NCBI GenBank assembly: GCA_947471245.1
Contig: CANIXM010000108.1
Location: 1-6,815 of the forward strand
DNA from: Paludibacteraceae bacterium
GTDB lineage: Bacteria > Bacteroidota > Bacteroidia > Bacteroidales > Paludibacteraceae
Direction of reading: 5' to 3'
DNA: 6,815 nucleotides
In this document: positions 4,801 to 6,815 of the stretch, piece by piece
Numbering within the stretch: position 1 is the first letter of the stretch
How the letters are laid out: each line of letters starts with the position of its first letter
Notes under the pieces: model-generated
The model's database searches: none
The model's input: the letters and a program-made list of their open reading frames with translations, nothing else
Told to the model about the DNA's origin: nothing
Made by a program: the position numbers and the translations under genes

Positions 4801-6600
4801 ATGAATACAAACAACTTCTCTCACCTGATATCTGAGCAAGCAAAAAAATACGGCAACAAAACAGCCTTATATTCTCGTTTTCACCAACATGCACACTGGA
4901 ACATGCTATCGTGGATAGACTTTGATAAACAAGTTTCATCCATCGCAAAAGCATTTGTAGAAATTGGAATTAATCCACAACAATGTGTCGGGCAATTTTC
5001 TCAAAACAAACCCGAAAATCTAATCGTTGACTTTGCACTTTATGCCAACAGGGGCATTGTGGTGCCAATTTACCCCACATCATCACTCACAGAGGTTAAA
5101 CACATCATCGAAAATGCTGAAATTGAGCTACTTTTCGTAGGCAACTCATCGCAATATGAAATAGCATTGGAAGTGATGAACGAATCAAAATTTTTGAAGC
5201 AAATAATCATCTTTGACAGTGATGTGAAACCATTGGAAAACAACAAATCCATGTATTTCACCGACCTGATGACCATAGGTGATAAATCCACAAAACATAC
5301 CGAAGTAGAAGCCCGATCCACAAAACTTGAAGAAAGTGATTTGGCTTGCGTGCTATACACTTCGGGCACAAGTGGCGTATCAAAAGGTGTGAAAATATCA
5401 CATGGCAACCTTAATGAAACCATTCGCATACACACCTTAAGACTTCCCAAACTGTCAGAAAAAGACTCATCCATAGCCTACCTTCCGCTTACACATATAT
5501 TCGAACGTACGTGGAGTTACTTCTGCCTACACAAAGCTGTGCCTATTTACATCAACCATCTGCCTCAAGAAATCAGACAAACTCTTACTGATATAAAACC
5601 AAACTACATCTGCACAGTACCCCGATTTTGGGAAAAAGTGTATGATGTGATTAATGCAGAGATTTCTTCATTTTCAGCATTAAAACTTGCCATTTTCACT
5701 TGGGCATTGGCCATTGGACAAAAATACCACTTTGAGCATCTGCGAATAGCTCGCCAACCCGACTTATACCTGAAATCCAAATACTTTATTGCTGAAAAGC
5801 TGGTTTTCGCAAAAATAAAGCACAAATTAGGTTTAGAAAAAACCAAAATGCTTCCAGTGGCTGGAGCAAGACTATCAGACGAGTTGCTTGAGTTTTTCAG
5901 AAGCATGGGGCTCCCCATTACCTATGGCTATGGACTTACTGAAACTACTGCCACAGTGAGTTGCTTCGAAGAAATTGGCTATAAAATCGGGTCAGTAGGC
6001 ACCATCATGCCTGACATCAATGTGAAAATAGGCCCACAGAGTGAAGTCATGATAAAAGGTAAAACCGTGACGCCTGGCTACTACAAAAATCCAGAGGCCG
6101 ACCATGAAGCATTTACTAAAGATGGATGGTTCAGAACTGGTGACGCCGGATATTTCCAAGGAAATCACTTAATATTAACTGACCGGATCAAAGACTTGTA
6201 CAAAACATCCAACGGAAAATTTGTGGCACCTCAAAAAATTGAAGCAGTCATGACCATGGATAAGTACATCGAGCAAATAGCAGTAGTGGGCGACGACCGC
6301 AACTACATAACAGCTCTCATTGTGCCTGCCATGACTGAAATAGTAAAATATGCTAAAGAGCAAAAAATTGCTTTCGAAGACGAAGATCAACTTCTACAAT
6401 CAGAGAAAATATATGACCTAATGGATGAACGAATCAAACTTCACCAAAAGGACATGGTGCATTACGAACACATCAGACGATTCACATTGGTTCCACAGAC
6501 TTTCAGTATAGAAACAGGTGAACTTACCAACACCCTCAAAATGCGAAGAGCTGTAATTATGCAGAAATACAAACTACTGATAGATAGCATGTACAATTAA
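4801..6600 (+). CDS. Long-chain acyl-CoA synthetase (AMP-forming, FadD/FAA1-type)
   Basis: This 599-residue member of the adenylate-forming superfamily activates free fatty acids to acyl-CoA through an acyl-AMP intermediate. The phosphate-binding A3 motif YTSGTSGVSKGVKISHGNL spans residues 186-204. A further conserved segment, YLPLTHIFERTW, follows at about 227-238. The A5 motif YGYGLTETT is at 375-383. The A7 motif GWFRTGD is at 442-448, and the hinge and gate segment from DRIKDLYKTSNGKFVAP begins at 461. The C-terminal catalytic lysine is Lys580 in GELTNTLKMRR. Length (about 600) and the ITYGYGLTETT and KDLYKTSNGK patterns fit the bacterial long-chain group better than acetyl-CoA synthetases or NRPS adenylation domains. 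Chain-length preference cannot be read from sequence. The ATG at 4801 gives a normal N terminus. It is co-directional with the acpP-fabF-rnc cluster but separated by 436 bases, so it is probably transcribed separately. No signal peptide or transmembrane segment is evident; such enzymes act at the inner face of the membrane. Confidence 0.93.
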   Translation: MNTNNFSHLISEQAKKYGNKTALYSRFHQHAHWNMLSWIDFDKQVSSIAKAFVEIGINPQQCVGQFSQNKPENLIVDFALYANRGIVVPIYPTSSLTEVKHIIENAEIELLFVGNSSQYEIALEVMNESKFLKQIIIFDSDVKPLENNKSMYFTDLMTIGDKSTKHTEVEARSTKLEESDLACVLYTSGTSGVSKGVKISHGNLNETIRIHTLRLPKLSEKDSSIAYLPLTHIFERTWSYFCLHKAVPIYINHLPQEIRQTLTDIKPNYICTVPRFWEKVYDVINAEISSFSALKLAIFTWALAIGQKYHFEHLRIARQPDLYLKSKYFIAEKLVFAKIKHKLGLEKTKMLPVAGARLSDELLEFFRSMGLPITYGYGLTETTATVSCFEEIGYKIGSVGTIMPDINVKIGPQSEVMIKGKTVTPGYYKNPEADHEAFTKDGWFRTGDAGYFQGNHLILTDRIKDLYKTSNGKFVAPQKIEAVMTMDKYIEQIAVVGDDRNYITALIVPAMTEIVKYAKEQKIAFEDEDQLLQSEKIYDLMDERIKLHQKDMVHYEHIRRFTLVPQTFSIETGELTNTLKMRRAVIMQKYKLLIDSMYN

Positions 6601-6633
6601 CGAACACCGAAATAGTTTTTTATGACAACCATC

Positions 6634-6645
6634 ATTTGTACAAAT
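6634..6645. repeat. 12-bp perfect palindrome downstream of the acyl-CoA synthetase gene
   Basis: ATTTGTACAAAT is identical to its reverse complement. It lies 34 bases after the acyl-CoA synthetase stop codon and about 90 bases upstream of the promoter box of the next gene. It is not followed by a T tract, so it is not a terminator. It could be a binding site for a dimeric regulator, but it is AT-rich and may be chance. Confidence 0.3.
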
Positions 6646-6731
6646 ACGAATCAAAACAGGCAAATAGGGCTCACAGCTAAAGAATAGTTAAAATAATTGA
6701 TTATTTCTAATCGGATTTAAAGAAGTTTTTT

Positions 6732-6739
6732 TACTTTTG
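6732..6739 (+). promoter_or_regulatory. Bacteroidota-type -7 box for the gene at the right edge
   Basis: TACTTTTG fits TAnnTTTG exactly and lies 47 bases before the ATG at 6787, a normal leader length. The leader between them is A-rich (AAAAACAAATAAACAAACAA), typical of well-translated genes in this phylum. No clean TTTG is seen at the -33 distance; TTTCT at 6704-6708 is the nearest candidate. A TATAAT at 6746-6751 is nearby, but I see no partner -35 element for it. Confidence 0.62.
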
Positions 6740-6786
6740 CTAAGGTATAATTATCAAAAACAAATAAACAAACAACACCCAAGATT

Positions 6787-6815
6787 ATGTACAAAGAAAA
6801 AATTGGTATCGGTGC
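6787..6815 (+). CDS. 5' end of an unidentified gene, cut by the window edge
   Basis: An ATG at 6787 opens a frame reading MYKEKIGIG, then GC (Ala whichever base follows), before the window ends. Support comes from context: a good promoter box 47 bases upstream and an A-rich leader directly before the start, as for acpP. Nine residues are too few to name a product, and I do not recognise it. Confidence 0.55.

Noticed and set aside
5070..6390. Three minus-strand open frames opposite the acyl-CoA synthetase gene
   Set aside because: Antisense shadows; the plus-strand protein has all superfamily motifs in order.
6746..6751. TATAAT hexamer as a classical sigma-70 -10 box
   Set aside because: I find no -35 element at the right distance, and the Bacteroidota primary sigma factor prefers the TACTTTTG box just upstream.

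Overview
The window looks like a chromosomal housekeeping segment from a member of the Bacteroidota, most likely Bacteroidales or a close relative. Three things point there. Several gene starts are preceded by the phylum's characteristic TAnnTTTG -7 promoter box. Leaders are A-rich with no clear Shine-Dalgarno sequence. The order purN (divergent) / acpP-fabF-rnc, and the RNase III sequence itself, match what I recall from Bacteroidales. The assignment to order is from memory and is less certain than the phylum.

Layout, left to right: about 110 bases with no supportable gene; a strong intrinsic terminator serving the minus strand (about 112-151); ychF on the minus strand, encoding a complete YchF/OLA1-type ATPase; a 68-base gap with a good ychF promoter; purN on the minus strand, a complete GAR transformylase; a 151-base divergent control region; then on the plus strand acpP, fabF and rnc, tightly packed (gaps of 18 and 4 bases); a 436-base AT-rich stretch without a recognisable gene; a complete long-chain acyl-CoA synthetase gene; and finally a 186-base gap with a good promoter leading into a gene cut by the right edge after nine codons.

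Functionally, acpP and fabF supply the acyl carrier protein and the elongating condensing enzyme of type II fatty acid synthesis. The acyl-CoA synthetase further on activates free fatty acids. rnc is co-directional and almost touches fabF, so it is probably co-transcribed. purN belongs to purine synthesis, and ychF encodes a ribosome-associated ATPase. All genes appear intact, with the catalytic motifs expected for their families.

I see no mobile element, CRISPR array, tRNA, rRNA, defence or biosynthetic system, and no obvious new system. The most interesting structure is a long, near-perfect hairpin followed by a T-rich tract, embedded in codons 7-22 of rnc. It looks like an intrinsic terminator or attenuator after fabF. 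It is also a plausible double-stranded substrate for RNase III, the enzyme it encodes. An alternative 8-bp pairing and a Shine-Dalgarno-like element with a downstream TTG codon overlap it.
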